Assembly (NCBI GenBank): GCA_029448655.1
Contig: JACCLO010000045.1
Location: forward strand, 1 to 64,000
Reading direction: 5' to 3'
DNA: 64,000 nt
From: Wolfiporia cocos
Lineage: Eukaryota; Basidiomycota; Agaricomycetes; Polyporales; Phaeolaceae
The notes below the pieces were generated by a model. It was not told where the DNA came from. It did no database searches and saw nothing but the letters and a program-made list of their open reading frames with translations. Below are positions 26,113-36,751 of the stretch, in pieces. The translations under genes were made by a program, and so were the position numbers. Position 1 is the stretch's first letter. The number at the start of each line of letters is the position of its first letter.

Positions 26113-26819
26113 TGTTACGGGTCGAACACCCGTTCGTATATTCGAGTCGCGAATATAGATCGTTCTTCTGCACGTGGGCGTATAGCCGTATGCAAGGCAA
26201 ATGCTCGTTAGATGCCTTCAAGTCCTAGGTGAAGTTCCTAGGAGATCGTATAATATCCAATACGCGTTAGAGGATATAATCTGTTCAGGTGCGAGTCGAA
26301 TAGAATATAAGACTCGCCTAAGTCCGAGAAGTCAGTGTGCACTTCGAGGACTTAGTCGTTTGGTTGCTCGAGTGAGAAATACTGAGCGTAGTTTCCTACG
26401 TTTGAGAACAAGTATAAGACTTCTTGTTTATACAACAAGGTCGAGCTGAAGAGCCTTGACAATAAGTACATGAGCTTTTATACTACGCTGGGTTTTAGGG
26501 GTCAAGTCCATCCCAGATGCCACCGCTACTATCTACGCTATAGTATCAAACGTTTGATAAGTATGTAGTGATGTATCCGAAACGATAGATAGGGATGATG
26601 GTGGTTGAACACCATCTATAAGCTAATAAACGATGAAGGTGAAACGGTGGCAGAGTTGGATCTGCCAAAGGTGAAACGCGCCCTACATGCTAATACAACT
26701 GGGGATGCGCCCAGTAGAGTCACGAGTAGCCAGGGGGTTGGTTGCGCAACAAGTCCCTGTATCGTATTCGCCCGGTGGTGAGTTCTGTCGATATTCGAAA
26801 AATTAAAATAACCGTAACA
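26113..26819 (-). repeat. Gypsy1 left (3') LTR
   Basis: Begins TGTTACGGGTCG and ends ATAACCGTAACA on the plus strand, so both ends carry the TG...CA dinucleotides. It is the 3' LTR because gag-pol reads leftwards. The polypurine tract lies just right of it at 26820-26832. Confidence 0.95.
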
Positions 26820-26856
26820 TCAGCCCCTCCCTAGGCATTCGTCGGCCTCGACGAAT
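26820..26856 (-). promoter_or_regulatory. Gypsy1 polypurine tract with adjoining hairpin
   Basis: On the minus strand AGGGAGGGGCTGA abuts the 3' LTR and is the likely plus-strand DNA primer. Directly before it is a perfect 8-bp inverted repeat, ATTCGTCG / CGACGAAT, with a 4-base loop (26837-26856). It overlaps the last codons of the third ORF. Confidence 0.75.
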
Positions 26857-28043
26857 TTTCCAAGTTCCTCTCTTCAGAGTGCCTCGGCGTCCTGTTCATT
26901 GTAGATGTCGCCGTTCCCGCTGAGGGACGGGGTCGTAGGAGTTCGCCATACGAAGTGTTGGCGGCATTCATTCTGTCAATGACCTGGTTGATTGAGCCCA
27001 CAAGCTCTGCAAATATAGTCGGGGCAGTCGAGGATCCAGTGGCTAGCGGATCCGCACTGCCGACAGGGTTGTTCAGGCGAGGGCCTTGCTGGTACCCGTA
27101 GGAAAAGGGATATCTCTGAGATATTCGTTGTGTCGGTATCTCCAGTGGTGAGCGGCGCGGTGGAGGTTCCGTTGCGCCCATGTGGGTAAGGAGGCGGTGT
27201 CTCGTTCGTGCTCCCTCGCACCTCGCTCGAACTCCTCGCGGGTAATGCTCTGCACCGATGGAGATCGTCGAATAGGCGGCGTGCTATTCGCTCTTCGCTG
27301 TCGTTCTGGGGTAGCCCTAGGGCTCGTCGGGCGTGCAGGTGGTTCACGTCTCCCGTTGCCTCCCATACCAGGAATACGTGGCGTCGGGTCTCTAACTCCT
27401 GTTCGGCGGGCTCTCTGAGTCTTGGTAGGCAGTGGAAATAATACTCTATCGCCCTCCATAAAATCAAACGGCCTTGCAACTCGGCGTCGTTCGTCGGGGG
27501 TGAAAAAGCAGGCGGGTCGTGGTGTGTATTCGGGTCGACCGGGAGTAACGTGCTCGCGATCCTCGAAGTCGTTGAGCGCGTGTCGTAGTCGGGCCGTCGT
27601 GGTGGCGGCCAATCTGTCGATAAGTCTGTTGGTGAGTAATTCGAGTCCCTCTCTCTGCGCTCTGATCTGCCCCTCCATTCGGACAAGGTCCTCGGTGATG
27701 TTCTGGTACGAGCTGTAGACGTGTGTGAGGTCCTGCGCGATGTCGAAGAGGGCCGACCAGCCATCGGCTCGGCCAGCAAAAGGTCCCTCGGCCCTGTACC
27801 AGAGGAGGGCGTGTCTACTCTGCAGATGCTGGGGGGAGTACCTTCTTGGTGGCGTACCTCGCGGTCGGCCTTCTCGACGATCTGCATCGCCGGGGGTCGT
27901 GGTTCGGCGGGGGAGCTGGTGGCGAGTCGTCGACATACTATTACTGTCCTGTTTTCGAGTGTCGGGGTTGTCCTGACTCTCGTCCTGTGGTAGTCTTTTA
28001 TCAGCTCCTTGGAGTGCTCCAAGTTCGCCTCGTCTTCCCATGA
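26831..28043 (-). CDS. Gypsy1 3' region: chromodomain end and third ORF(s) with zinc knuckle
   Basis: After the frameshift at about 28043 the chromodomain continues (DNSWEDEANLEHSKELIKDY). The same frame stays open to 26976, through a Ser/Arg/Pro-rich stretch and a helical part (LWRAIEYYFHCLPRLREP), to CRQCGSASHWILDC, an exact CX2CX4HX4C zinc knuckle followed by CRACGLNQPGH. A second frame is open over nearly the same bases (27073-28059) with helical text such as YSSYQNITEDLVRMEGQIRA. A third frame (26831-27181) reads NQVIDRMNAANTSYGELL to the end. Some basidiomycete Gypsy elements carry a downstream zinc-knuckle protein, perhaps an extra nucleic-acid-binding factor. Which frame is translated where is unresolved; one or two indels may have split a single protein. 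Confidence 0.5.
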
Positions 28044-28579
28044 ATTGTCGGCGTGGCATAGCCTTTCCACTTGACGAAGTATTGATGCTTCTTTCCTTTC
28101 CATCTGTCAGCCAAGATGGCTTCGACTTCGTATTCCTCCTGTCCCTTGATGATATCAGGTGGCGGCCGTAGGTAATTGGGTCCGTGCACCCTTGTTTCTT
28201 TGAATGGTTTTAGTAAGGCAGCATGGAATACCGGATGAATTTTCCAGTTCGCCGGTAACTGCAGCCGGTATGTCGTGGGTCCCATCTTTTCTGTGATGGT
28301 GAAGGGTCCTTCCCTTTTTGGTGCTAGCTTGTTAGATTCGTAGGGGATGGTTAGGTTCTTTGCGTCGAGCCAAACCTTGTCTCCTTTCTCGAGCTTCGGT
28401 AATTCTCGGAGGAAACGTCCCGCCATTCTTTTCTGAGCTAGTTCGTGCGCGATGAATGCCATCTTTCGCGCCTCTTTGATCTTTTTGATCCTGTCAACTG
28501 CTGCCAGGACGTTTCCTACCCTGTCGTAGTCTGGGAATCCCCTTGGAATATAACCCAAGATTATTTCAAGGGGCGCAGG
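28044..28579 (-). CDS. Gypsy1 integrase C-terminus and chromodomain (after an in-frame TGA)
   Basis: This continues the pol frame after the TGA at 28580-28582. It has the integrase C-terminal GPY/F-like part (KLAPKREGPFTITEKMGP, then TYRLQLPANWKIHPVFHAAL), and a chromodomain starting EYEVEAILADRWKGKKHQYF with VKWKGY. The chromodomain would direct integration to histone-marked chromatin. The frame is lost after WKGYA and resumes one frame away (DNSWEDE), so a single base has been lost near 28043. The stop could be a CGA-to-TGA change. Confidence 0.8.
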
Positions 28580-31500
28580 TCAGTTTTCGGTTCGCTTGGT
28601 GTTGTGCGCAAATTCGACGTCGGGTAGTCGTTGTACCCATTGGAAAGGGTCGTTCATGCAATAGATACGAAGGTACACTTCGATTTGTTGATTCATCCTT
28701 TCCGTTTGTCCGTCGGTCTGTGGATGGTACGCCGTACTCATCGCAGATTCCGTTCCCTGCAGCTTGCATAATTCCTTGAACAGTTTCGATGCGAACTGTG
28801 GTCCCCTGTCTGAAATGATCTTTCGGGGAATGCCGTATTGTGAGTATATCTTTCGATGGAATATTTCTGCGGCCCCTTCGCTCGTGATTGTTTTGTCGCA
28901 TGGGGTGAGAGAGATGGCCTTGGATAGGCCATGGTCGACAATCACCATCATGGAGTCATATTTTCCGACTCTTGGCAGGTCGGTGACAAAATCGACCGAG
29001 CACTGTGAGAAGGGAAGGGCGTCCTCCCGTGTCGGTATTGGCTGTAAAGGGGGTTTTAGCGGGTTCCTATCAGGTTTCATCTGTTGACAGATTGCACAGC
29101 CTCGGACGTATTCCGGTATCATTGTTCCCATGTCAGGCCACCAAAAGTGGGTCTTAACCTGTACTGTTGTACCCCAGATCCCAGGGTGTCCGGCCGGGAT
29201 CGTGTCGTGGTATTTTGAAATGACGTCCCGTCGAAGGCCCTCATCTTTTGGCACGTACATCCTGCCCCTGTAGAGCAGTATCCCATCCGTTTGTTGCCAT
29301 TCATCTGCGGTGGTTCTTGCGGGGAATTCGTCTGTGCCCCCTAGAGCACGGATCGCCTGTTCCGCAGATTCATCTCGATCGTTGGCGTTCTTGATTCGAT
29401 CGATGATCGGGATCTGGATTGCGTGGACGACGAGTTCATTTGGAATCATGGTGATTCCCTCGTTGTCTTCGTTGCTTTCGTCTAGGTGATACAACCTGGA
29501 CAATGTGTCGGCCATGACTAGTTTCCTCCCGGGGATGTGTTGTAATTTCAGGTCGAATTGCGAGAGGAATAGATGCCATCTCGCTTGTCGCCGATTTAGG
29601 CGCTGTGCGCTTCTCCAGTACGTCAGGTTCTGATGATCGCTTCGGATCAAGATCCGATGCGGTGCTCCTTCTAACAGGTGCCGCCATTCTTCTAGTGCTC
29701 GGACTATTCCGAGTAGTTCGCGATCATAGATTTCGTAGTTCCGTTCTGTGGATGTCAGGGATTGTGAGAGATATCCCACTGGCCGTTCACGCCCCGTTTC
29801 ATCTGTCTGTTTTAGCACTGCCCCTGTGGCAAACTGAGATGCGTCTGTTTCGAGGATGAATGGTTTCTCCTTGTCTGGCGTTCCTAGTGCGGGCGCCGTT
29901 GTGAATGCCTGCTTCATGAAGTCGAACGCCTTTTGTTCTTTATCCGTCCACTGGAATCCTGTCCCTGTGACCGTTTTCGTGAGATCCACCAGGGGTCGGG
30001 CGTGCGTTGAGTAGTGATCGATAAATTTCCGATAGAAGTTTGCAAATCCTAGGAAGGATCTGACTTCCTTGAGATTTCGGGGAGTCGGCCACTCTTTAAT
30101 CCTATTGAGTTTCGCTGGGTCCATCTGGATGTTTCCTGGGGTGATGACTAGTCCTAGAAATTCGACTCTGTCGACACCGAAGGCGCATTTCTCGGGTTTC
30201 ACAAAGAGATGGTTATCCACCAATCTCTGAAGGATTCGCCGTTCCCGTTCCTTGTGTGTTTTCTCGTCTTCTGAGAAAATGAGGATATCGTCCATGTAAA
30301 CAAGCACCCATCCTTCGAAGATTTCTTCTTTCAGGATTTCGTTCATCATTGCCTGAAAGGTCCCGGGTGCATTGCACAATCCGAAAAACATAACCGTGGG
30401 TTCGTACAACCTTCGGTTTGTTTTGAAGGCCGCTTTCCATTCGTCTCCTTTCTTGATTCGCACGTTGTTGTACCCCGCTCTAAGGTCCATTTTCGTGAAA
30501 ATCTTTGCTCCTTTTAGCTTTTCCAGGAGCTCCGAGATTAATGGCAAGGGATAGACGTTCTTTATCGTTCCTTCGTTCAGATATCGATAATCTTGACAGG
30601 GTCGTAGGCCGCTGTCTTTCTTTGGGACGAAGAAGAATGGTGACGCCATCGGGGATTTTGAAGGGACTATGAATCCCTTGGCCAGGTTTTCTTTTAGGAA
30701 TTCGTCCAGCGCCTGTTGCTCTTTAGGCAACAGTGCATAGACTTTGCAGTCCTTCGGCACGAAATCGGGTTTTAATTCGATTGCGTGGTCCCATGGTCTC
30801 GACGGGGGGAACGCCGCTGCGGACTCCTTACTGAACACCTTGGTAAAGTCTAGTAGGTGTTTCGGGACCATTTCCTCAATTGTTCGTTCTGGTTCAGGGG
30901 TTTTCTGTGCGAATTCTTGGGACTTCGTCAGCGCTTTCCTGACAGCATTGATGATTTGTATCTTTGTTCGGAACTTCTTTCGTGTTTCCCCTTTCTCTCC
31001 TATGATCCTAGGGTTATCTTTTGCAAAGCGTCGGATCGCTTCGTACTCCTCAGGAGTATAGAGCCGCTGTGCTGTTTCTTCTGGCTGGTCCGTAGATCCA
31101 AATCCTTTCTCCCCTCGTTCTGTTTCATCTAGGTCCTCGACCTCCAAAATGTCGGGGGTTAGGTGTCGTTCGAAAATTATCTGGGCTATTCGCATGCCCG
31201 GGATAATTCTATGTGCTTTGTCTGAATAGTTGAAGACGATGGCTCCGACGTCTCCTCGGTAGTCCGAGTCTATGATTCCGGCCTGTACTACCAGTCCGTG
31301 TCTGAGGGTGTTGCCTGATCGTCCGGCCAACCTTCCATACGATCCCTTCGGGATCTTCATTTTTACTCCTGTGGAGACGAGTTTCCATCCTCCGGCGGGA
31401 ATCTCGGTTTCTTCTGCAGCGTAAAGGTCATACCCTGCGGCTTCTTGGGTTCCCCTTGTCGGAATTTTCCCTTCTGGAGCAACTACCATTTCCACCGTAT

Positions 31501-31971
31501 CCATTTGGATCGTGGCTTCCGGTTTCTTTTCTTCTGCCCCTAGTATTGATCGTACATCGACTGTTTGGTCCTTCCAGTCGATTGTGGGGTTTTCGTCTTT
31601 TAGCCATCCATACCCTAGAATCATATTCTCTGTTCCGATCGATCCTACCAAGAATCGGACCTTTCGCGTTTTCTGGGTCTTCGGATATCGTAGTAGTATG
31701 GTGGCTTCTCGGTCTATTCGCCCATCTTTGTTTTCTGTTCCGTCAACATTTTTGACGATAATCGGGTTCTTCAAGGGTTGCGTGGGCACCTTGTATTTTT
31801 CTACCACTCTGCTGTGGATCAGGTTTGACATTGCTCCTGAGTCGATTAGTGCATTGCACTTCACGGGTTTTGCCAGCGTCATGATTACCGGAATGAAGAG
31901 GGATCGATTCTTCTCGAACGAGGTAATTACATGCGCTGCTTTCTCGGAGGGTAAGACCGTGGGCTTCCCTC
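28580..31971 (-). CDS. pol: Gypsy1 Pol: protease-dUTPase-RT-RNase H-integrase
   Basis: The open frame is 1100 codons from an ATG at 31882, but runs on in the same frame up to the gag stop, so Pol is probably made by a -1 shift at the end of gag. Counted from the ATG: protease DSG at 14-16 and ILGYGWL at 88-94. The dUTPase has all five family motifs, AAGYDLYA (148), GRLAGRSG (183), GIIDSDYR (202), GMRIAQ (229) and RGEKGFGST (256). RT has YMDD at 529-532; RNase H has ETDAS (678) and SDH (748). The integrase has zinc ligands (CAICQQM at 929) and catalytic D964, D1025 and E1061. The dUTPase hydrolyses dUTP and should limit uracil in the cDNA. The only odd dUTPase residue is Gly in place of Pro in motif 2. 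Confidence 0.95.
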
Positions 31972-33807
31972 CTAGGCAAAATCCTGTTCTTCTACGAGCC
32001 GTGCTAGGAGCTCGGGGTTCTTGGCTTTCAGAGCCCTAATTGCTGTGACCGCTCTGTTAGCGGTGACATATTCAGTCTCTTCTTCGGAGACTTCTTCGAT
32101 GCGAGCTTCTTGCTCGGCTTCTTCTTCTTCGGTTTTTCGAGTAGTCCGCCTAGGGCGGGCTGGTTTCCTCGGCCTCTTCGGGCAGTCTCGCGACATATGT
32201 CCTGGCTGATGACAGGTGAAGCATTTTCCTTTCTTGATGTGATCGTCCCTTTCCTGGGTGGTCATTCGATCTACATCCATTGCGTTCGGATCTTTCGGTG
32301 CGGTTGTCTGTGGAGCACTAGTGCGTCCGTTATTCTGGTTCGAGGCTTGCCAAGCCTTTTTCTTGACAAACGGTTTGTCCCGTTTCAAGAATATCTTGTA
32401 CGTATTTTCATAGTACGAGGCAGCGGACTGCCATTCATCAATGGTTGCTGGTAGCGGTCGAACACCGATGATGTATCGGGTCGTGTGTTCGGGTAACCCT
32501 TTCTCAAAGAGGGTTATGAGCAACGCGTTTCCGTCCGCGCTGTATCGATCGTACTGGGCCTTTCCGGCCAAGTTGTTGAACTCGGTGATATAATCATCAA
32601 TGTCCTTCCTGTCCTGGGTTACGTCCAGGATTTTCTTCCGCGCCTTCTGTACCTCTTCGATGGCTCCGAAGGCTTTCTGGAAGTCTGCATCAAACTGTGC
32701 AAGACTAGGTGGGAAGAATCGTTTCGTCTGGGGGTTCGTGTAAACCCGGTGGTAATTTTGTTTCCACTGGCCTGTTTTCCCCTTGTTCGAAATATAAGAG
32801 AGGATAAAGATCACTCTCTGAACGTCGTTCTGGAATGATGTTTCGTACATCGTAAACCAGGAATTGCACTGGTTTATGAAGTTCTGCATGTCAGATCGTT
32901 CCCCGTCGAATACGTCTGGGGGATTGATCTTTATCATCGGGGGTCGGTAGTACGGGTTTGGCGCCGGAGGTTGAGGCTGCGGCGCATTCGGTGGTGGAGG
33001 TCCTCCTCCTCCCGGGTATCCTCCACCTGGGTTTCCTGGGTTTCCTCCGGGGTTCCCTGGGTTTCCTCCAGGGTTTCCTCCTCCGGGGTTCGCGGGGGTT
33101 CCTCCTCCGAATCCTCCAGGAGGGGGGGCATTCCCTCCTCCGAGTCCGAAGTTTCCTCCCAGTCCTCCTCCGCTTGTACCTGCGGAGGTTCGTCCAAATA
33201 GGCCTGAAGGCCATGTTCCTGGGTTTGTCGTTCCCATTCCTCCGCTTGGGCTAGTCCAAGACGGATTTCCTCCGCTACCCATTCCGGGTGCGTTCTGTGG
33301 GGGGTTTCCAAAGAGGTCTGTTCCTCCAGCCATAGGCCCAATCCCACTCTGCGCAAAAGCAGATATAAATCCTGGAGGGTCCTGTCCTCCGGTCTGGCTG
33401 TTATCTGTTCCTGTAAAATTTCCAGGATTTCTCCCATCATCTCCGATGCGCTCAATTCCTGCCATTCCTGTGGCGCCCGAAGGCTGATTCGTATTTCCAT
33501 CGGCATCGAAGGTTCTGTTGATGGTTTCGGTTTCGTTTTCGGTCAACGTCGCGGTTGACATCGGAGGGAGTTCTCCAAATCGTTCGAACGCTTCACGCGT
33601 TATTTCCCAAGCGGTCGTTCTTGCGGAGGGGTATACTTCTACCCACTTCGATGCCCTATCTTCTCTTGGAATGACAACAATTCCTCCGCGGTTACGGAAG
33701 GCTCCAATGGTGTCAGTCCACTCGTATCGGTTGAGTCTGTAGACTCCCTGAATGTCCTCGGGCAAGAGTTCAATCAGTCGTGCTGGGAATTCTGGTCCAA
33801 ATATCAT
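31972..33807 (-). CDS. gag: Gypsy1 Gag with zinc knuckle
   Basis: ATG at 33807, 611 codons, stop TAG at 31972-31974. The N-terminal third is followed by a long Gly/Pro/Asn-rich low-complexity block (about residues 130-275). Then comes the conserved capsid-like part (INPPDVFDGERSDMQNFINQ; FITEFNNLAGKA-type helices) and one CCHC zinc knuckle CFTCHQPGHMSRDC at 529-542, with a basic stretch behind it. The C-terminus is acidic then helical. Gag forms the particle and binds RNA through the knuckle. The frame is undamaged, which together with intact RT and dUTPase points to recent activity. The very end (GAT TTT GCC TAG) is where the pol frame must be entered by a -1 shift. Confidence 0.93.
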   Translation of the reverse strand: MIFGPEFPARLIELLPEDIQGVYRLNRYEWTDTIGAFRNRGGIVVIPREDRASKWVEVYPSARTTAWEITREAFERFGELPPMSTATLTENETETINRTFDADGNTNQPSGATGMAGIERIGDDGRNPGNFTGTDNSQTGGQDPPGFISAFAQSGIGPMAGGTDLFGNPPQNAPGMGSGGNPSWTSPSGGMGTTNPGTWPSGLFGRTSAGTSGGGLGGNFGLGGGNAPPPGGFGGGTPANPGGGNPGGNPGNPGGNPGNPGGGYPGGGGPPPPNAPQPQPPAPNPYYRPPMIKINPPDVFDGERSDMQNFINQCNSWFTMYETSFQNDVQRVIFILSYISNKGKTGQWKQNYHRVYTNPQTKRFFPPSLAQFDADFQKAFGAIEEVQKARKKILDVTQDRKDIDDYITEFNNLAGKAQYDRYSADGNALLITLFEKGLPEHTTRYIIGVRPLPATIDEWQSAASYYENTYKIFLKRDKPFVKKKAWQASNQNNGRTSAPQTTAPKDPNAMDVDRMTTQERDDHIKKGKCFTCHQPGHMSRDCPKRPRKPARPRRTTRKTEEEEAEQEARIEEVSEEETEYVTANRAVTAIRALKAKNPELLARLVEEQDFA

Positions 33808-33841
33808 GTGCCCTTACACCGTGGTAGGTGAGGGTGTGATA

Positions 33842-33853
33842 AGCTCGACCTTC
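33842..33853 (-). promoter_or_regulatory. Gypsy1 putative self-primer-binding site
   Basis: Immediately inside the 5' LTR the transcript strand reads GAAGGTCGAGCT. Eleven of these bases (AAGGTCGAGCT) are the exact complement of AGCTCGACCTT inside the LTR (34178-34188), which lies 35 bases after the TATA box and so should be the start of the mRNA. No tRNA 3' end complement (TGG...) is present. This is the arrangement used by Tf1/sushi elements, whose mRNA primes its own reverse transcription. Confidence 0.75.
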
Positions 33854-34560
33854 TGTTACGGGTCGAACACCCGTTCGTATATTCGAGTCGCGAATATAGA
33901 TCGTTCTTCTGCATGTGGGCGTATAGCCGTATGCAAGGCAAATGCTCGTTAGATGCCTTCAAGTCCTAGGTGAAGTTCCTAGGAGATCGTATAATATCCA
34001 ATACGCGTTAGAGGATATAATCTGTTCAGGTGCGAGTCGAATAGAATATAAGACTCGCCTAAGTCCGAGAAGTCAGTGTGCACTTCGAGGACTTAGTCGT
34101 TCGGTTGCTCGAGTGAGAAATACTGAGCGTAGTTTCCTACGTTTGAGAACGAGTATAAGACTTCTTGTTTATACAACAAGGTCGAGCTGAAGAGCCTTGA
34201 CAATAAGTACATGAGCTTTTATACTACGCTGGGTTTTAGGGGTCAAGTCCATCCCAGATGCCACCGCTACTATCTACGCTATAGTATCAAACGTTTGATA
34301 AGTATGTAGTGATGTATCCGAAACGATAGATAGGGATGATGGTGGTTGAACACCATCTATAAGCTAATAAACGATGAAGGTGAAACGGTGGCAGAGTTGG
34401 ATCTGCCAAAGGTGAAACGCGCCCTACATGCTAATACAACTGGGGATGCGCCCAGTAGAGTCACGAGTAGCCAGGGGGTTGGTTGCGCAACAAGTCCCTG
34501 TATCGTATTCGCCCGGTGGTGAGTTCTGTCGATATTCGAAAAATCAAAATAACCGTAACA
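33854..34560 (-). repeat. Gypsy1 right (5') LTR with promoter
   Basis: 707 bases, TGTTACGG...CCGTAACA, nearly identical to the left LTR. On the minus strand TATAAAAG lies at 34216-34223 and the expected start AGCTCGACC at 34188, a distance of 35 bases. This makes it the promoter LTR. Confidence 0.93.
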
Positions 34561-34608
34561 CTCCCCAACCTGAGTTGCCCGAGAAAATAGCCACGGACTG
34601 AAGTGGAT

Positions 34609-36357
34609 TAGTGATGTGCCAGGCCCAGCCCAGCTCAAAAGCCCCGGCTTCGGCCCGGCTTGGATGGCCCATGGCTTTTCAAAACCTCAGGCCAGGCCCT
34701 CATTGACAGCTCACGGCTTGGCCCGGCCTAGGTCCCAGCTTGGCCGCGGCCTACCACTGCTAAGATAATCGTCACTTTAGCTTCAGAGCTTGAGATTCAC
34801 CTTTGCCAAACCTTTCCCAGATGAAATAGAACCTTTAATCCTCCGATCTATAGTAGGATTAAGCATGAAATAATCATTCACTAGCGCAGCATTCAGTAGC
34901 GTGCCTGCCATATGGGGGATCATATAGGCGCCCAAAAGTGAGTGGCAGGCTTCAACGTTGAGGACTTGACTTTTCTGTAGTTTTAAATAAACAAGATAGG
35001 TGCACAATGATTGAGTTGAGCATATAACTGGCCTGTATGGGCTTATATTGTGCCTGCCAGATATTGTAGCCATTAAGATCCCTAGGCCAGGGCTCAACAG
35101 CTTGGCCTGGCCTGGCCTGTATCTCAGGCCGGGCCCTGGGCCGTCTCTGTCACAAGCCAATTTCCAAGCCTAGTAGAACATCCTAGGTTGACACCCCACT
35201 CACGCCTCTTGCACGCTAAAGCACTCCATCCAAGCCCAGCTGGATACGTACGGCAATGCTAGTAGAAGCCCTCCGATACACAAGTCACTACGGGCACTAG
35301 CAGACCACCAGCAGTCCGAACCTTACACCAGTCCCAGTCCCCGGCAGTCAGTACAATACTGCCTAGTCCATACAACCTAGTCATGGGCCACCTCTAGGAA
35401 CCACCAGCGTGGCTAGCACAGCAGTAACCCCAAGACAATCCAGGTTACCAGCCATCGCACATACACTACACACTAACTAGAGGAATGACCTATATTATGC
35501 ACGTGACCTAAACACTACGCCCAATGTCTCACATCTCTTACACCACAGACACTCGCCATTACTGGCATAGACATTCCCCATTACAGGCAGGCCCCGACCT
35601 GTATAGACTTCTGCCCGTGGGATGGCAGCAATCCCATACAAGCACTAGACCTATGCACCTACAGTCTACGAGTCTACGCCCTACGCCTTCCCTTCAGTAC
35701 CGCAACCTCTGGGAACCCGGGCCGTGAACGATCGACCCTCAGTACCGTAACCTCGGGAACCTAGGCCACCAAAAGCACCTTCAGACCACATCTTGTCAAA
35801 CCACGCCATTGGAATGGTGCACCCCCTGCCTGGGATGGCAGCACATGACCTATGAGGAGCACTGGTCGTTATACCCTGATCGACGAAAACCACCGATCAT
35901 TACACCCGATCGAAGCACTGATCACCACCGCCATTACTGGTATCACCCGATCGACAAGAACCACTGATCGTAACCCGATCGATTGGCAACCCCCCTGATC
36001 CAATCCCATCACACTACGTTGCTATGGACATCTCGCTACGTACCAGTGCTCCAATGCCATTACCGGCCCCATAGCTTAGACCAATTGTATACCAGCAAGT
36101 AGATGACCCCATAGTCACGCGAGCCCCCACATGTACAAACAGTAGTAATATATAAGCCAGACAGTCTCGAGCATAAACCTCAGACTTGTCTTGGCCTCTT
36201 CTGGCTAGTAGTCCCAAATCAGGAAGGCACCTTTGTGTGAGCCCCCTTCCCCTGGTTGAGTGCTAGTTAGTAGCGTGTGTCAGTCTCAAGCCGTGCTGTA
36301 AAGCCCAGCTTGGCCCGGCCCAGCTCATGGCCCAAAGCTGGGCCTGGCACATCACTA
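34609..36357. mobile_element. hAT-like non-autonomous element, copy 1 (contains a solo LTR)
   Basis: Ends are inverted: TAGTGATGTGCCAGGCCC at the left and GGGCCTGGCACATCACTA at the right. An exact 8-base duplication AAGTGGAT flanks it (34601-34608 and 36358-36365), as expected of hAT transposition. There is no transposase. The interior is rich in GGCCCAGC/GCTGGGCC blocks. Without the nested LTR it is about 609 bases, close to copy 2 at 38495. Confidence 0.9.
35148..36282 (+). mobile_element. 1135-base solo LTR nested in the hAT copy
   Basis: Starts TGTCACAAGCC and ends GTGTGTCA, with the 5-base duplication GTCTC at 35143-35147 and 36283-36287. Near its right end TATATAAG (about 36149) is followed after 33 bases by AGACTTGTC, the same promoter spacing as in the other LTRs here. 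No coding sequence. Confidence 0.85.
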
Positions 36358-36751
36358 AAGTGGATGGGATGAAGGGTTAAGAAATCAAGAGCTGCTGATG
36401 GCAACGTGAGTATACGATTCCAATACAAGTCTTTGTCGATCAATCTGGGGATCCCTAGTCCTTTGACAAAACTCTCCAAAACCATGAAAGAGAAATTGTC
36501 CTGGCCATTCAGGATGACCTGGTTGGAATACAAGGGGCAGAGGAGTTGATAGAAAAACCTCAATATGAACACATGTTCAGTGATGTAATTGAAGCGGCAT
36601 GACATGACAGCAGAGGCATGATTGAAGTGATAAATATGAGTGAAGCTGCCCTGGCCATGTCATGGAGGGCATAAGCATACTGGGTGCCATGAGCAGAGAG
36701 GAGGTTGAGAGTGTCACAGACTGCCTCGGGTAAGGCTCTTATAGATATCAC

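Larger units (their letters stand above)
26113..34560 (-). mobile_element. Gypsy1: Ty3/Gypsy chromovirus with dUTPase, nearly intact
   Basis: Two 707-base LTRs, differing at about four transitions, bound a minus-strand gag-pol. The 5-base target duplication CTCCC lies at 26108-26112 and 34561-34565. Internal order is Gag with zinc knuckle, protease, dUTPase, reverse transcriptase, RNase H, integrase, chromodomain and a third ORF with another zinc knuckle. Young age is inferred from the similar LTRs. Breaks: one in-frame TGA at 28580-28582 and one base lost near 28043 in the chromodomain. The putative primer site matches the element's own transcript start, as in the Tf1/sushi group of chromoviruses. 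Confidence 0.95.
25446..36751 (-). pseudogene. unknown gene split by Gypsy1 and a hAT element
   Basis: Minus-strand pieces form one reading frame once the insertions and one copy of each TSD are removed. From right to left: 36366-36605 (around FSFMVLESFVKGLGIPRLID and LTLPSAALDFLTLHPIHF), 34566-34608 (SPWLFSRATQVG), 25841-26112 (GLLIYWCLLPENWHLTQG, later acidic and Ser-rich). A clean exon at 25446-25688 probably follows (NEIVHYIKINAYLEKHNIPH, stop TGA). Further upstream, 36560-36751 holds AVCDTLNLLSAHGTQYAY in another frame. I do not recognise the protein. The hAT copy (34609-36357) and Gypsy1 (26113-34560) landed 43 bases apart in the same exon. An intact paralogue elsewhere in the genome would settle what it is. 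Confidence 0.5.

Noticed and set aside
32891..33506. Long frames overlapping gag on the minus strand in other registers (32934-33506 and 32891-33214)
   Set aside because: They shadow the Gly/Pro-rich repeat of Gag; low-complexity GC-rich text opens all frames.
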